From contig CAKOXO010000002.1 in the NCBI GenBank assembly GCA_934130165.1, forward strand, positions 1 to 64,000: a stretch of 64,000 nt of DNA, read 5' to 3'. Positions 34,235 to 41,919 of the stretch are shown piece after piece. Source of the stretch: an uncultured Bacilli bacterium. GTDB lineage: Bacteria > Bacillota_I > Bacilli_A > RF39 > UBA660. The notes under the pieces were generated by a model, which did not search any database, had not been told where the DNA came from, and saw nothing but the letters and a program-made list of their open reading frames with translations. The translations under genes and the position numbers were made by a program. The first letter of the stretch is position 1. Every line of letters begins with the position of its first letter.

Positions 34235-34591
34235 TCAATTCTCCTTTAAGTATTTAATTTTATTAAAAACTCTAATATTAGAAAATTTATTATCATCTAC
34301 CGTTTTAACATAGAATATACCATCTCTAATATCTTCTAAACTTAACTTTTTATGATTATATATATTATTTTCTAAGGCAACAATAATGGATAATTCTAAT
34401 TCTTCCATGTATTTATACACCTCATTATGATATTCATATATATCAAATACATCATAATGAAAATCAAAAAATTCTCTCTTACTAAAACTAGTAGCTATTC
34501 CATATACTACACTAGCATCACCAATAATATCTAAGTTTTTAGAAATAGCCTTCTTAACAATTAAATCTCTAAATTCACAAACTTCATTCAT
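34235..34591 (-). CDS. Unknown 118-residue protein between ruvA and ruvB
   Basis: An acidic, aromatic-rich soluble protein, mostly helical by appearance, with no membrane helix or recognised motif. It lies tightly between ruvA (2 bases after its stop) and ruvB (1 base before its start), so it is translated from the same message. No clear ribosome-binding site precedes the ATG, which suggests translational coupling to ruvA. RuvA and RuvB are usually adjacent. Its position invites a link to Holliday junction processing or the SOS response, but nothing in the sequence shows one. It has no resemblance to RuvC or RecU that I can see. Confidence 0.75.
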   Translation of the reverse strand: MNEVCEFRDLIVKKAISKNLDIIGDASVVYGIATSFSKREFFDFHYDVFDIYEYHNEVYKYMEELELSIIVALENNIYNHKKLSLEDIRDGIFYVKTVDDNKFSNIRVFNKIKYLKEN

Positions 34592-34593
34592 TT

Positions 34594-35148
34594 TTATTTA
34601 AGTAATAACTTTAAAGCTTCCTTAACTTGTTCTTCTATAGATAAAGTTGCATCTATTTTGGATACAATCCCTTTTATCTCTTTTTCCTTATAACCTAACC
34701 CTTTTAATACTTCTATCAATTCATCAGAACTAGCTTCCGTACTTTCAGTCTCATTCATATTTAATTTTCCTTTTAGATCTAATATTATCTGACGAGCTAA
34801 TTTATCACCTATTTTAGGAAATTTTTTCAAATATAATATATTTTCTCTGTCAATTGCATCAATAATACCTGCGGTTGAACCTGTTGCAAACATTGGAAGC
34901 GCCATTTTACAACCTAATCCTTTAACACCTATTAACTTTAAAAATAATTCTTTTTCCTCTTTATTTTTAAAACCAAATAATGTATTATCATCTTCCTTTA
35001 TTTGTTGATATACATATACTTTATACTCTTTATTTTCTTGATATGTAAATGGATTTGATACATTTATTAAATAACCAATTCCATTATTTTCTAAAACTAT
35101 GCTATTAAAATTAATTTCTGTTACCATTCCTATAATATAATCATACAT
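34594..35148 (-). CDS. ruvA: Holliday junction DNA-binding subunit RuvA
   Basis: A 184-residue protein that binds four-way junctions as a tetramer and loads RuvB. The N-terminal OB-like domain has YIIGMVTEI and NGIGYLINVS. Two helix-hairpin-helix motifs follow (LIGVKGLGCKMAL and LKKFPKIGDKLARQIILDLKGKL). The C-terminal domain III contains EVLKGLGYKEKEI and contacts RuvB. AGGAG precedes the ATG. The promoter carries a LexA-like box. Confidence 0.96.
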   Translation of the reverse strand: MYDYIIGMVTEINFNSIVLENNGIGYLINVSNPFTYQENKEYKVYVYQQIKEDDNTLFGFKNKEEKELFLKLIGVKGLGCKMALPMFATGSTAGIIDAIDRENILYLKKFPKIGDKLARQIILDLKGKLNMNETESTEASSDELIEVLKGLGYKEKEIKGIVSKIDATLSIEEQVKEALKLLLK

Positions 35149-35166
35149 AAAATCACTCCTATAATC

Positions 35167-35195
35167 ATTCTAACATTTATACAAACAAATGTACA
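35167..35195 (-). promoter_or_regulatory. Promoter of ruvA with LexA-like operator
   Basis: On the minus strand, TGTACA (35190-35195), a 17-base spacer and TAGAAT (35167-35172). GTACATTTGTTT (35183-35194) overlaps the -35 box and matches GAAC-N4-GTTY with one mismatch. It shares ACATTTGTTT with the lexA operator. Confidence 0.6.
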
Positions 35196-35210
35196 GGAAA
35201 ATATAAAATA

Positions 35211-35243
35211 AAACTCCATCAACCTAATTGATTGATAGAGTTT
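35211..35243 (-). terminator. Terminator after the surface protein gene at 35250
   Basis: AAACTCNATCAA and TTGATNGAGTTT form an interrupted 12-bp stem directly after the stop codon, with T-rich sequence on both sides. Confidence 0.65.
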
Positions 35244-35249
35244 GTTTTT

Positions 35250-36704
35250 TTAATAAGAAATATTAGATTTTGCTATTTCAATTGCAGGGCGGACACCGTC
35301 GTGAGCAACATTATCAGCATTACTGTAGTTATCAATATAACGATAGTTGCCACGGACACTACACAAAAGATTAGAATTAGCATTGTAAGGTGTTTCTAGC
35401 CACTCTCCATATGTTCCATTGCTAGAATTTGAGTATTTTGTATTTTCCATTAAATATTTGCATTTCGTACTTAGTTCTCCTTGTAAACGTGTTCCAACCG
35501 TAATTCCACATCCTGCGTTTACTTCTTGGGCGGTTAATAGTCTTGCTGCATATCCATCATAACTAAACTCTGGTAAGGTACCACCACTTGTTGATGTAGT
35601 ATTTGTTTCTGTTGTAATCTGTCTCTTTGTATTTTTTAGAGTTGTTTTCCATTGACTAGTAGTAGGTAACTGTTTGACTGCTGTTACTGGGCCATGCCAA
35701 TTTTCATTAGATTCATCATATGCATATGCTGTTGAATTTGAGGCAACTCCCCCACTTACATTGTTGTAATAAACTAATACAGCTGTATTATTATCTGTTG
35801 TTATTCCATTAGTCATATCTGATACATAATAGAATCTCTCTGTTGCCGCATCATATACTCCATCACCATTTACATCACAGTCAAAAGCATCTCCACTTGT
35901 TAAAGTTCCTGCAATCCCTAACGAACCATATTCAATTTCTGAACCAGTTGTATAACCATCTGCAGTACAATATTTACTTGCATCAGTTTGATTACATGTT
36001 TCTTTATGAAGTGTTGTTGCTCTTTTACATAATTTAGTAGCAGATTTAGTATTTACTCCCTCAACTACTATTTTTCCGTGATAATGTTTTCCTAATACCT
36101 CATTACCACTATCTTCTTTTATCCAAATTCTTATTTCATAGTTTTTTACATCTGAAGCTTCTAGGGTTCCTTGTTCTACTGTAAATTCACCTGCTTCAGT
36201 ATCAGATAGTGTAAAAACCTCTCCCTTATTTATACTTACTCTAACCTTTGATTTATCTAATAAATTATTTTGACAGTTATCTTCATTAATCATATCGGTA
36301 TCATCTAATATTTTAATTTTATATGAAGCTGCCAAAGTTCCTGAATTTGTTATTTTAAATGAGTATGGATCCTCTTCTTGTCCTTTTGCATCACTAATGG
36401 GATAAGCACCATTAAGATTAATAATATTTCCCATACCATCTTCAGTATCAATAAAATCAACTTTCAATGTTCCGACTGTTAGTGTATTATACTTCTCTGA
36501 CTTTTGTACTGACGAGAAGATTGCAAAGGCACTTGATATCATTACAATTGTAACAATAAAAATTGAAATTATTGTTATCTTAAGTTCCCTAGAAAAAGTC
36601 TTTGAAATTTGTTTTTTTGTATCTTTTGTATCGACTACATCGTTTTCATAATCAACAACTTTAATTTTTCTTTTGTTTCTTACTGTATTTTTTTGCTTAC
36701 CCAT
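35250..36704 (-). CDS. Membrane-anchored surface protein with TasA-like N-terminal and Cys-rich C-terminal modules
   Basis: A 484-residue protein: a basic cytoplasmic start, one transmembrane helix (about residues 43-65), then an extracellular region beginning LTVGTLKVDF, which resembles the TasA/camelysin (M73-like) fibre domain through the ITNSGTLAASYKI segment. An acidic loop, DVNGDGVYDAATE, looks like an EF-hand calcium site. The C-terminal part has paired cysteines and the order HGPVTA, ARLLTAQEVNAGC, GVRPAIEI, shared with the protein at 20590 and similar to DUF6273. The function is unknown; it may assemble or attach at the cell surface. AGGAGA precedes the ATG. Confidence 0.82.
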   Translation of the reverse strand: MGKQKNTVRNKRKIKVVDYENDVVDTKDTKKQISKTFSRELKITIISIFIVTIVMISSAFAIFSSVQKSEKYNTLTVGTLKVDFIDTEDGMGNIINLNGAYPISDAKGQEEDPYSFKITNSGTLAASYKIKILDDTDMINEDNCQNNLLDKSKVRVSINKGEVFTLSDTEAGEFTVEQGTLEASDVKNYEIRIWIKEDSGNEVLGKHYHGKIVVEGVNTKSATKLCKRATTLHKETCNQTDASKYCTADGYTTGSEIEYGSLGIAGTLTSGDAFDCDVNGDGVYDAATERFYYVSDMTNGITTDNNTAVLVYYNNVSGGVASNSTAYAYDESNENWHGPVTAVKQLPTTSQWKTTLKNTKRQITTETNTTSTSGGTLPEFSYDGYAARLLTAQEVNAGCGITVGTRLQGELSTKCKYLMENTKYSNSSNGTYGEWLETPYNANSNLLCSVRGNYRYIDNYSNADNVAHDGVRPAIEIAKSNISY

Positions 36705-36744
36705 ATTAATTCTCCTATCCTATTACTAATTATAACAAATAAAA

Positions 36745-36768
36745 AAAATATCTACAATAGATATTTTA
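36745..36768 (-). terminator. Terminator after yebC
   Basis: AAATATCTA-CAA-TAGATATTT is followed by a T-run on the minus strand. The stem includes the stop region of yebC. Confidence 0.65.
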
Positions 36769-37485
36769 ATCTTTCATATTAAAGTAAACACTTTGAACAT
36801 CATCTAAATCTTCTAATTGTTCAATAAGTTCTAAAACCTTTTCTTTGTGTTCATCATCTACTTCTACTTCCATATTTGGTAAATAAGTAACTTCACTTTC
36901 TAAAAAGTTTTCTACACCAATTTTCTCTAGCGCATCTTTTACCTTTAACATATCTTCTGGTGTAGTTGTTATATTATAATTTTCATCATCTTTTTCTACA
37001 TCAATTGCACCATTATCAAGACTTGTTAGCATTACCTCATCTTCATCATAAGTATTAGGTATTACTATTGATCCTTTTCTTTCAAACATGTAACTAACTG
37101 AACCATCAGTACCTAAATTACCACCTTTTTTAGTAAAAGTGCTTCTAACAAATGATGCAGTTCTATTTTTATTATCAGTAAGACAATCAACCATTACAGC
37201 AACACCTTGTGGACCATAACCTTCATATCTTATTTGATCATAGTGTTCTCCTTCACTTGCACCTTTTGCTTTATCAATTGCTTTTTGGATATTATCTTTT
37301 GGCATATTTGCAGCTTTTGCTTTTTCAACAACCATACGAAGTGATGCATTTTGATCTACGTCTGGTGTTCCACTTTTTGCAGCTACATATATTTCTTTAG
37401 CTAGTTTTTGGAATACTTTTCCACGTGCTGCATCTATTAATCCTTTCTTTCTATGAATTGTTGCCCATTTTGAATGTCCACTCAT
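36766..37485 (-). CDS. yebC: YebC/TACO1-family protein
   Basis: A 239-residue three-domain protein beginning MSGHSKWATIHRKKGLIDAARG, with VFQKLAKEIYVAAKSG, NMPKDNIQKAIDKAKG and the YEGYGPQGVAVMVDCLTDNKNRT core. The family was described as a transcription regulator (PmpR), and later work links members to helping ribosomes through difficult sequences, as TACO1 does in mitochondria. AAAGGAG precedes the ATG. The gene is alone between divergent and terminator sequences. Confidence 0.95.
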   Translation of the reverse strand: MSGHSKWATIHRKKGLIDAARGKVFQKLAKEIYVAAKSGTPDVDQNASLRMVVEKAKAANMPKDNIQKAIDKAKGASEGEHYDQIRYEGYGPQGVAVMVDCLTDNKNRTASFVRSTFTKKGGNLGTDGSVSYMFERKGSIVIPNTYDEDEVMLTSLDNGAIDVEKDDENYNITTTPEDMLKVKDALEKIGVENFLESEVTYLPNMEVEVDDEHKEKVLELIEQLEDLDDVQSVYFNMKD

Positions 37486-37539
37486 ATCTACATCTCCTTT
37501 ATATATATTTCATAGATATATTATCATAAAACTATAAGT

Positions 37540-37568
37540 TTGTAAAACAAATATCTTTATGTTAATAT
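37540..37568 (+). promoter_or_regulatory. Promoter of the 109-residue protein gene
   Basis: TTGTAA (37540-37545), a 17-base spacer and TAATAT (37563-37568) preceded by TGT. Confidence 0.45.
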
Positions 37569-37588
37569 ATTAGTAAGAGTGTGATTAT

Positions 37589-37918
37589 ATGAAATTAAAG
37601 ATTAATAATAAAACCATTAAAGTTAATAAAGTTGATGGTTTTATAAATAGATATAAAATATTAAAATTTGACCTACATCCTTTAAAAGAGATCATATTAT
37701 TTGAAAAAAGGAAATTCTTATCTACCTACTTTTTTTGTCAGAGAGTTGATGTTGTTATGACAGATAAAGATAACATGATTATCTATATCTATGAAAATGT
37801 TAAATCAGAAAAAAGGATTCATTATAAAAGAAAAGTATATAATACCTATATATTACCAGCTAAAATGGCTAAATACTTAAATCCTGGAGAAAAACTAAAT
37901 ATAATAAACAAAAAATGA
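37589..37918 (+). CDS. Unknown 109-residue protein, possibly DUF192-like
   Basis: A basic, beta-rich protein without signal peptide or membrane helix. The order of elements (FFCQRVDVVMTDKDN, then IIYIYENVKSEKRIHYK, then TYILPAKMAKYLNPGEKLNI) recalls the core of DUF192 proteins, where a VDVxFxDxD segment precedes a closing LPAG-x-x-x-x-L-x-x-G-D stretch, but the typical GLM motif is missing. The match is from memory and weak. GAGTGTGAT is a poor ribosome-binding site. The gene is monocistronic, with its own promoter and terminator, which supports its being real. Confidence 0.7.
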   Translation: MKLKINNKTIKVNKVDGFINRYKILKFDLHPLKEIILFEKRKFLSTYFFCQRVDVVMTDKDNMIIYIYENVKSEKRIHYKRKVYNTYILPAKMAKYLNPGEKLNIINKK

Positions 37919-37942
37919 AACAGCAATTGTTTCATTTAATTT
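37915..37942. terminator. Bidirectional terminator
   Basis: ATGAAACA-GCAAT-TGTTTCAT with T- and A-rich flanks, between the 109-residue gene and the convergent obg. Confidence 0.8.
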
Positions 37943-39219
37943 TTATAATCAAAATAGAAATCTAAGATTCTAACTTGGTCTCCTTCTTTAGCACCTAGTT
38001 GCTCTAATTTTTCATCTATTCCCATTCTTCTTAGTTTCTTAGCAAATCTAAGCATTCCTTCTTCTGAAGAAAACTTTGTCATTTTAAATATTTTTTCTAT
38101 TTCTTTTCCTTTTATTTCCCATAAATCATCTTCTATTTTCTCGATTGTATATGGTTCTTCCTTTTTAAATTTATATAAAACATGACTTTCAAAAGCCTCA
38201 TCTTCAAATAGTGGTTGATCTGGTATTTTATCAAGTAAGTCTGCTAAAAAATCTAAAACTTGTGTAAGACCTGTATTAGTTGCAGCACTAACTTCAAATA
38301 TTTTTATATCATTATTATTTAATTTTTTCTTAAATTCATCTAAATTTTCTTTAGAATTTTCTAAATCCATTTTATTAGCAATAATAATTTGAGGTTTTTT
38401 TAATAGTTTTGGGTTAAACTCTTCCAACTCCTTATTAATTAATACATAATCTTCATATGGATTTCTTCCTTCTACTGCACTCATATCAACTACATGAGCT
38501 ATTACTTTAGTTCTTTCAATATGTCTTAAAAACTTATCTCCTAATCCTTCTCCTTGACTAGCCCCTTCAATTAATCCTGGTAAGTCTGCTATAACAAAAC
38601 TTCTTCCATCACTACTTTTACTTACACCTAAATTTGGAGTTAAAGTAGTAAAGTGATATGCAGCAATCTTTGGTTTTGACCTAGAAACACATGATATAAT
38701 TGTACTTTTACCTACACTAGGAAGGCCTACAAGACCAACATCAGCTAACATCTTAACCTCTACTTTTAATATTTTTTCTTCTCCTTCTTCTCCATTTTCA
38801 GAAAAATCAGGTGCTGTATTAGTTTGAGTTTTAAAAGCAGTATTTCCTCTACCACCTCTACCACCTTTGGCAACTATTACACTATCATTTTTACGTTTCA
38901 AATCTCCAATAATAAGTCCAGTATCAGTATCAGTTATTACTGTACCTAGAGGTACTTTAACAATTAAATCTTCAGCATTCTTACCATGCTGATTCTTACC
39001 TTTTCCATTTTCTCCCTTTGGTGCCTTTAATGTTTTTTGATATCTTAAATCAAGTAATGTATGAAGTCCCTCATCAACTTTAAATACTATATCTCCACCA
39101 TGGCCACCATTACCACCATAAGGTCCACCCATAGCAACATATTTTTCACGACGAAAAGCGGTACAACCATCTCCACCTTTTCCAGCAATAACTTTTATTT
39201 CTACCTCATCAACAAACAT
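37936..39219 (-). CDS. obg: Obg-family GTPase (ribosome assembly, stress)
   Basis: A 427-residue GTPase essential in most bacteria for 50S maturation. The glycine-rich Obg fold starts MFVDEVEIKVIAGKGGDGC and has GGPYGGNGGHGGDI. The G domain has G1 GLPSVGKSTI, G3 DLPGLIEGA, G4 ANKMDL and G5 SAAT. A C-terminal OCT domain (about 75 residues, EPYTIEKIEDDLWEIKG) is present, as in Firmicutes. ATG at 39219 follows GGGGTGGA. A strong promoter lies directly upstream, separating it from the zinc-ribbon gene. Confidence 0.97.
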   Translation of the reverse strand: MFVDEVEIKVIAGKGGDGCTAFRREKYVAMGGPYGGNGGHGGDIVFKVDEGLHTLLDLRYQKTLKAPKGENGKGKNQHGKNAEDLIVKVPLGTVITDTDTGLIIGDLKRKNDSVIVAKGGRGGRGNTAFKTQTNTAPDFSENGEEGEEKILKVEVKMLADVGLVGLPSVGKSTIISCVSRSKPKIAAYHFTTLTPNLGVSKSSDGRSFVIADLPGLIEGASQGEGLGDKFLRHIERTKVIAHVVDMSAVEGRNPYEDYVLINKELEEFNPKLLKKPQIIIANKMDLENSKENLDEFKKKLNNNDIKIFEVSAATNTGLTQVLDFLADLLDKIPDQPLFEDEAFESHVLYKFKKEEPYTIEKIEDDLWEIKGKEIEKIFKMTKFSSEEGMLRFAKKLRRMGIDEKLEQLGAKEGDQVRILDFYFDYKN

Positions 39220-39246
39220 ATTTCCACCCCATTTCAAAGTTATCTT

Positions 39247-39275
39247 ATTATAACAAAAATATATAATTTTGTCTA
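39247..39275 (-). promoter_or_regulatory. obg: Promoter of obg
   Basis: On the minus strand, TAGACA (39270-39275), a 17-base spacer and a perfect TATAAT (39247-39252) preceded by TGT. Confidence 0.75.
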
Positions 39276-39309
39276 TCAAAGAAAAAGAAAAGAAATCAAT
39301 CTCTTCTAA

Positions 39310-40071
39310 TTAATTCTTATATAAACCATCACTCGCTACTAATTCTCCATCACTAGAATCAATATTATTATATAAATCTTCTATAGTATTATAACCCCAT
39401 AAAGTATTCATATTAAAACTTAAAGTAGTACCAAAAATCATACCATTTCCTACTTTAACTTCTTTATTTTTATAATTAACTGACATATATTCAATTCCTG
39501 TATATATAATATGGTTTTCACCATTAATATTATAATTTAATTCGTATACATCGTATAAATCTGTATCATAATCATCATAAACTAAATAATATCCAAGATG
39601 GTTATGTTCTGTTAAGGCTATTCCGCCTTGCTCCTTATTCCAATTTCTAATCTCAGTTAAACTTTTCTCTTGTATTTTTTTACCATCCTCATCGCTTATA
39701 TCTTTTACCGATTTTAATATACTATCATCACTCTTATTAAAATTATCAAAGAAATTATCAACAGTATCAAAGTTATTCTTATTTTTGGTATTGCTAAAAT
39801 TAGATCTTATTGTAAATATTACTACACCAATTATAGTAATAGCTATAACAAAGATTATTATTGTAATACCTATATACATCCCTGCTCCTACTTTGGCAAC
39901 TAATTTAATACTTTCAGGAATATTATTTTGAGTAGGATCTATATTAGTATTACTTTCATTTCCTTCTATTATGAATTGTTTATTACAATATGAACATCTT
40001 ACTTCCTTATCACCTGGTTTAAACTCTAAATTTGCCCCACACTTTGGGCAAGTTTTTTCTATTAAATTCAT
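39310..40071 (-). CDS. Zinc-ribbon membrane protein, unknown function
   Basis: A 253-residue protein. The N-terminal zinc ribbon has CPKCG at residues 7-11 and CSYC 15 residues later, facing the cytoplasm. One transmembrane helix follows (about residues 60-85, GMYIGITIIIFVIAITIIGV), then an extracellular acidic domain ending with YINTLWGY-like aromatic stretches. I recognise no catalytic motif. Zinc ribbon plus single-helix proteins of this kind are common in Firmicutes and poorly understood. ATG at 40071 has AAGGAG at good spacing; the longer frame does not. It lies between rpmA and obg, an insertion in a usually tight block. Confidence 0.8.
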   Translation of the reverse strand: MNLIEKTCPKCGANLEFKPGDKEVRCSYCNKQFIIEGNESNTNIDPTQNNIPESIKLVAKVGAGMYIGITIIIFVIAITIIGVVIFTIRSNFSNTKNKNNFDTVDNFFDNFNKSDDSILKSVKDISDEDGKKIQEKSLTEIRNWNKEQGGIALTEHNHLGYYLVYDDYDTDLYDVYELNYNINGENHIIYTGIEYMSVNYKNKEVKVGNGMIFGTTLSFNMNTLWGYNTIEDLYNNIDSSDGELVASDGLYKN

Positions 40072-40162
40072 AACCTCACTCCTTACAATTACTCTACTTT
40101 TCAAGTATATCAAAAAGATCCAGAATTTAATAGAATTAAAAAAAGAAAAACTGTAAATTTAC

Positions 40163-40188
40163 AAAAAAAAGATGACCATAGTCATCTT
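40163..40188 (-). terminator. Terminator after rpmA
   Basis: AAGATGAC-CATA-GTCATCTT with an eight-T run on the minus strand. Confidence 0.9.
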
Positions 40189-40191
40189 GAA

Positions 40192-40482
40192 TTATTCTGC
40201 TACTGCGTAAACTGATGCTTGTTTCTTATCTCTTCCTAAACGTTCAAATTTAACAATACCATCAATTGTTGAATATAAAGTATCATCATTACCACGTCTT
40301 ACATTAACACCTGGAAAAATTCTAGTTCCACGTTGACGATATATAATACTACCAGCAGTAATGAATTGTCCATCTGCTGCTTTAGCACCTAATCTACGAC
40401 CAATTGAATCACGTCCATTTGATGTAGAACCTTGTCCTTTATGGTGAGCAAATAATTGGATATTTAATTTTAATAATCTCAT
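40192..40482 (-). CDS. rpmA: 50S ribosomal protein L27 with Prp-cleaved leader
   Basis: A 96-residue component of the peptidyl transferase region. The N-terminal leader MRLLKLNIQLFA precedes the mature start HHKGQGSTSNGRDS. In Firmicutes this leader must be removed by the Prp protease, because the mature N-terminus reaches the tRNA ends in the ribosome. The match to the known site (LxLxxQFFA) is clear. AAGGAGG precedes the ATG. It is third in the rplU-prp-rpmA operon, followed by a strong terminator. Confidence 0.98.
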   Translation of the reverse strand: MRLLKLNIQLFAHHKGQGSTSNGRDSIGRRLGAKAADGQFITAGSIIYRQRGTRIFPGVNVRRGNDDTLYSTIDGIVKFERLGRDKKQASVYAVAE

Positions 40483-40495
40483 TTGCTATTCCTCC

Positions 40496-40798
40496 TTATT
40501 TAATTTCTATATATTCCTTATAATCGTTTTGTAACTCTTTTAAAAGATTAATCATGTTACGTATAAGTATTTGAGTAGTTCTATCGGTACTATTAACATT
40601 TATTGTCATACCTTTTTTACTAACCATATAATCAATACTATTTTTATCAAGTGAAAGAATACCATTAACTGTAGTTGTAGTAATTGCAGATGCTGCACTA
40701 CATACTATATCCTTTCCATATTCATCATACATAGCATGACCCAAAATACTAATTTTATTATAATTTAATCCATTTTTTTTAATCTTTACTGTTATCAT
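40496..40798 (-). CDS. prp: Ribosomal-processing cysteine protease Prp
   Basis: A 100-residue protease (YsxB) that cuts the leader from L27. The catalytic pair is visible: His21 in ILGHAMYDEYG and Cys33 in DIVCSAAS. Family length and position between rplU and rpmA are standard. The start overlaps the rplU end region with no strong ribosome-binding site, so translation is probably coupled. The leader on L32 in this same window suggests that Prp may have a second ribosomal substrate here. Confidence 0.95.
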   Translation of the reverse strand: MITVKIKKNGLNYNKISILGHAMYDEYGKDIVCSAASAITTTTVNGILSLDKNSIDYMVSKKGMTINVNSTDRTTQILIRNMINLLKELQNDYKEYIEIK

Positions 40799-40800
40799 AA

Positions 40801-41103
40801 TTAACCAGCTATTTTTGTTATTTTAATTTTAGTATATGGTTGTCTATGTCCTTGAGTCTTACGATTAGATCTATCTTTAGATTTATATTTAAAAATTCTA
40901 ATTTTTCTTTGTTTACCATTCTTAACTACTTCACCTTGAACAGTAACACCTTCTAAGTAAGGACTTCCTACTTTACCATCAAGCATTAATACTTGATCAA
41001 AATTAACTACATCACCTTCTGAAGCATTTAATTTTTCAACAAATATTTCTTCATTTTCTTGAACAAAGTATTGCTTTCCACCAACTTTAATTACAGCGTT
41101 CAT
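40801..41103 (-). CDS. rplU: 50S ribosomal protein L21
   Basis: A 100-residue protein that binds 23S rRNA. It begins MNAVIKVGGKQYFVQENEE and has the C-terminal signature KSKDRSNRKTQGHRQPYTKIKI. AAAGGAGG precedes the ATG. It is first in the rplU-prp-rpmA operon, behind an L21 leader RNA and a consensus promoter. Confidence 0.98.
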   Translation of the reverse strand: MNAVIKVGGKQYFVQENEEIFVEKLNASEGDVVNFDQVLMLDGKVGSPYLEGVTVQGEVVKNGKQRKIRIFKYKSKDRSNRKTQGHRQPYTKIKITKIAG

Positions 41104-41104
41104 T

Positions 41105-41207
41105 AATATACCTCCTTTATTATAAACTTAAGACTCGCTCTTAAGGTACAAGTTAACTTGTTTCTACCTTTTCAATGCGGTTTGAGCGTGAGGCGTCAAA
41201 CGTATAG
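41105..41207 (-). ncRNA. L21 leader RNA (cis-regulatory)
   Basis: The untranslated region between promoter and rplU matches the known Firmicutes L21 leader in place and layout: a hairpin just before the ribosome-binding site (CTTAAGA-GCGAG-TCTTAAG), a longer stem with GGTA...TACC enclosing ACAAGTTAACTTGT, and a conserved-looking GC-richer block containing GTTTGACGCCTCACGCTCAA, striking in this AT-rich genome. It presumably lets L21 repress its own operon. Assigned by eye, not by covariance search. Confidence 0.8.
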
Positions 41208-41237
41208 AGTATATCATATTTATATAGATATTGTCAA
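41208..41237 (-). promoter_or_regulatory. Promoter of rplU-prp-rpmA
   Basis: On the minus strand, a perfect TTGACA (41232-41237), an 18-base spacer and TATACT (41208-41213). Confidence 0.8.
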
Positions 41238-41252
41238 ATCTAATAACTAGCA

Positions 41253-41849
41253 CTAAATATTTTTCGTTTTTTTATTGTAATAATCACTAAAATTAATTAC
41301 TTTAGCTCTACCACCATTTATTTTTTTATCTAAATCGGCTTTTAACATAGCAGTACCATATTCTGTTAATTCTTTTGTTAAATAATCTACTGTATCTATA
41401 TAACTATTTATTCCAATATATGAAATATCATTTAATAAAACATAAGAGATGGCAAATCTATTAAGTCTTGCAACATCTTGATAAAAATACTTAGTTCTAT
41501 CCATATCAATATATAAGTTATAAATAGTATCAAATAACATATCCCATTCCTTAGGATTTATATCAATATCTGGCAAATTGTAAATTGATTGATATTCTAC
41601 TAAATCAGCAGTTATTCTTTCTTGAACAGCTTCTTTGTTATCTCCATCAATAAAATACATACTACTATTCATGGTATCATCATCTATTGGAACAGTAATA
41701 GTAGATGAAGAATTTCTATAAAAATAACTATCATCTTTATAATCTAATTCGTCATCACTAAATTTATTACAATAAAGTTCATCAAAATGTTTCTTTTGAA
41801 TTGCTCTTAATTCATTATTTATTGCTGGTACTCCATAAATTTTTTCCAT
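41253..41849 (-). CDS. Unknown 198-residue protein
   Basis: A soluble, acidic protein rich in Asp, Tyr and Asn, with a largely helical second half (DIDINPKEWDMLFDTIYNLY...). No signal peptide, membrane helix or recognised motif. It is downstream of the phosphorelay genes on the same strand but separated by a likely hairpin at about 41887-41915, and it ends just upstream of the rplU promoter. The ribosome-binding site is weak (AGAAGTGA). Clean codon use and length suggest a real gene. Confidence 0.75.
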   Translation of the reverse strand: MEKIYGVPAINNELRAIQKKHFDELYCNKFSDDELDYKDDSYFYRNSSSTITVPIDDDTMNSSMYFIDGDNKEAVQERITADLVEYQSIYNLPDIDINPKEWDMLFDTIYNLYIDMDRTKYFYQDVARLNRFAISYVLLNDISYIGINSYIDTVDYLTKELTEYGTAMLKADLDKKINGGRAKVINFSDYYNKKTKNI

Positions 41850-41886
41850 AATATCACTTCTTTTATACTATTATAATTAAACAAAA

Positions 41887-41915
41887 ACAAAAAGCAAGTA
41901 AAACTTTACTCACTT
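41887..41915 (-). terminator. Probable terminator after the phosphorelay operon
   Basis: AAGTGAGTAAA and TTTTACTTGCTT on the minus strand form a stem with GU pairs, followed by T-rich sequence. Confidence 0.45.
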
Positions 41916-41919
41916 TCAT

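Noticed and set aside
41105..41207. The GC-richer block before rplU as a tRNA or small RNA gene
   Set aside because: It has no cloverleaf or CCA end; the position, hairpins and promoter fit the L21 leader.
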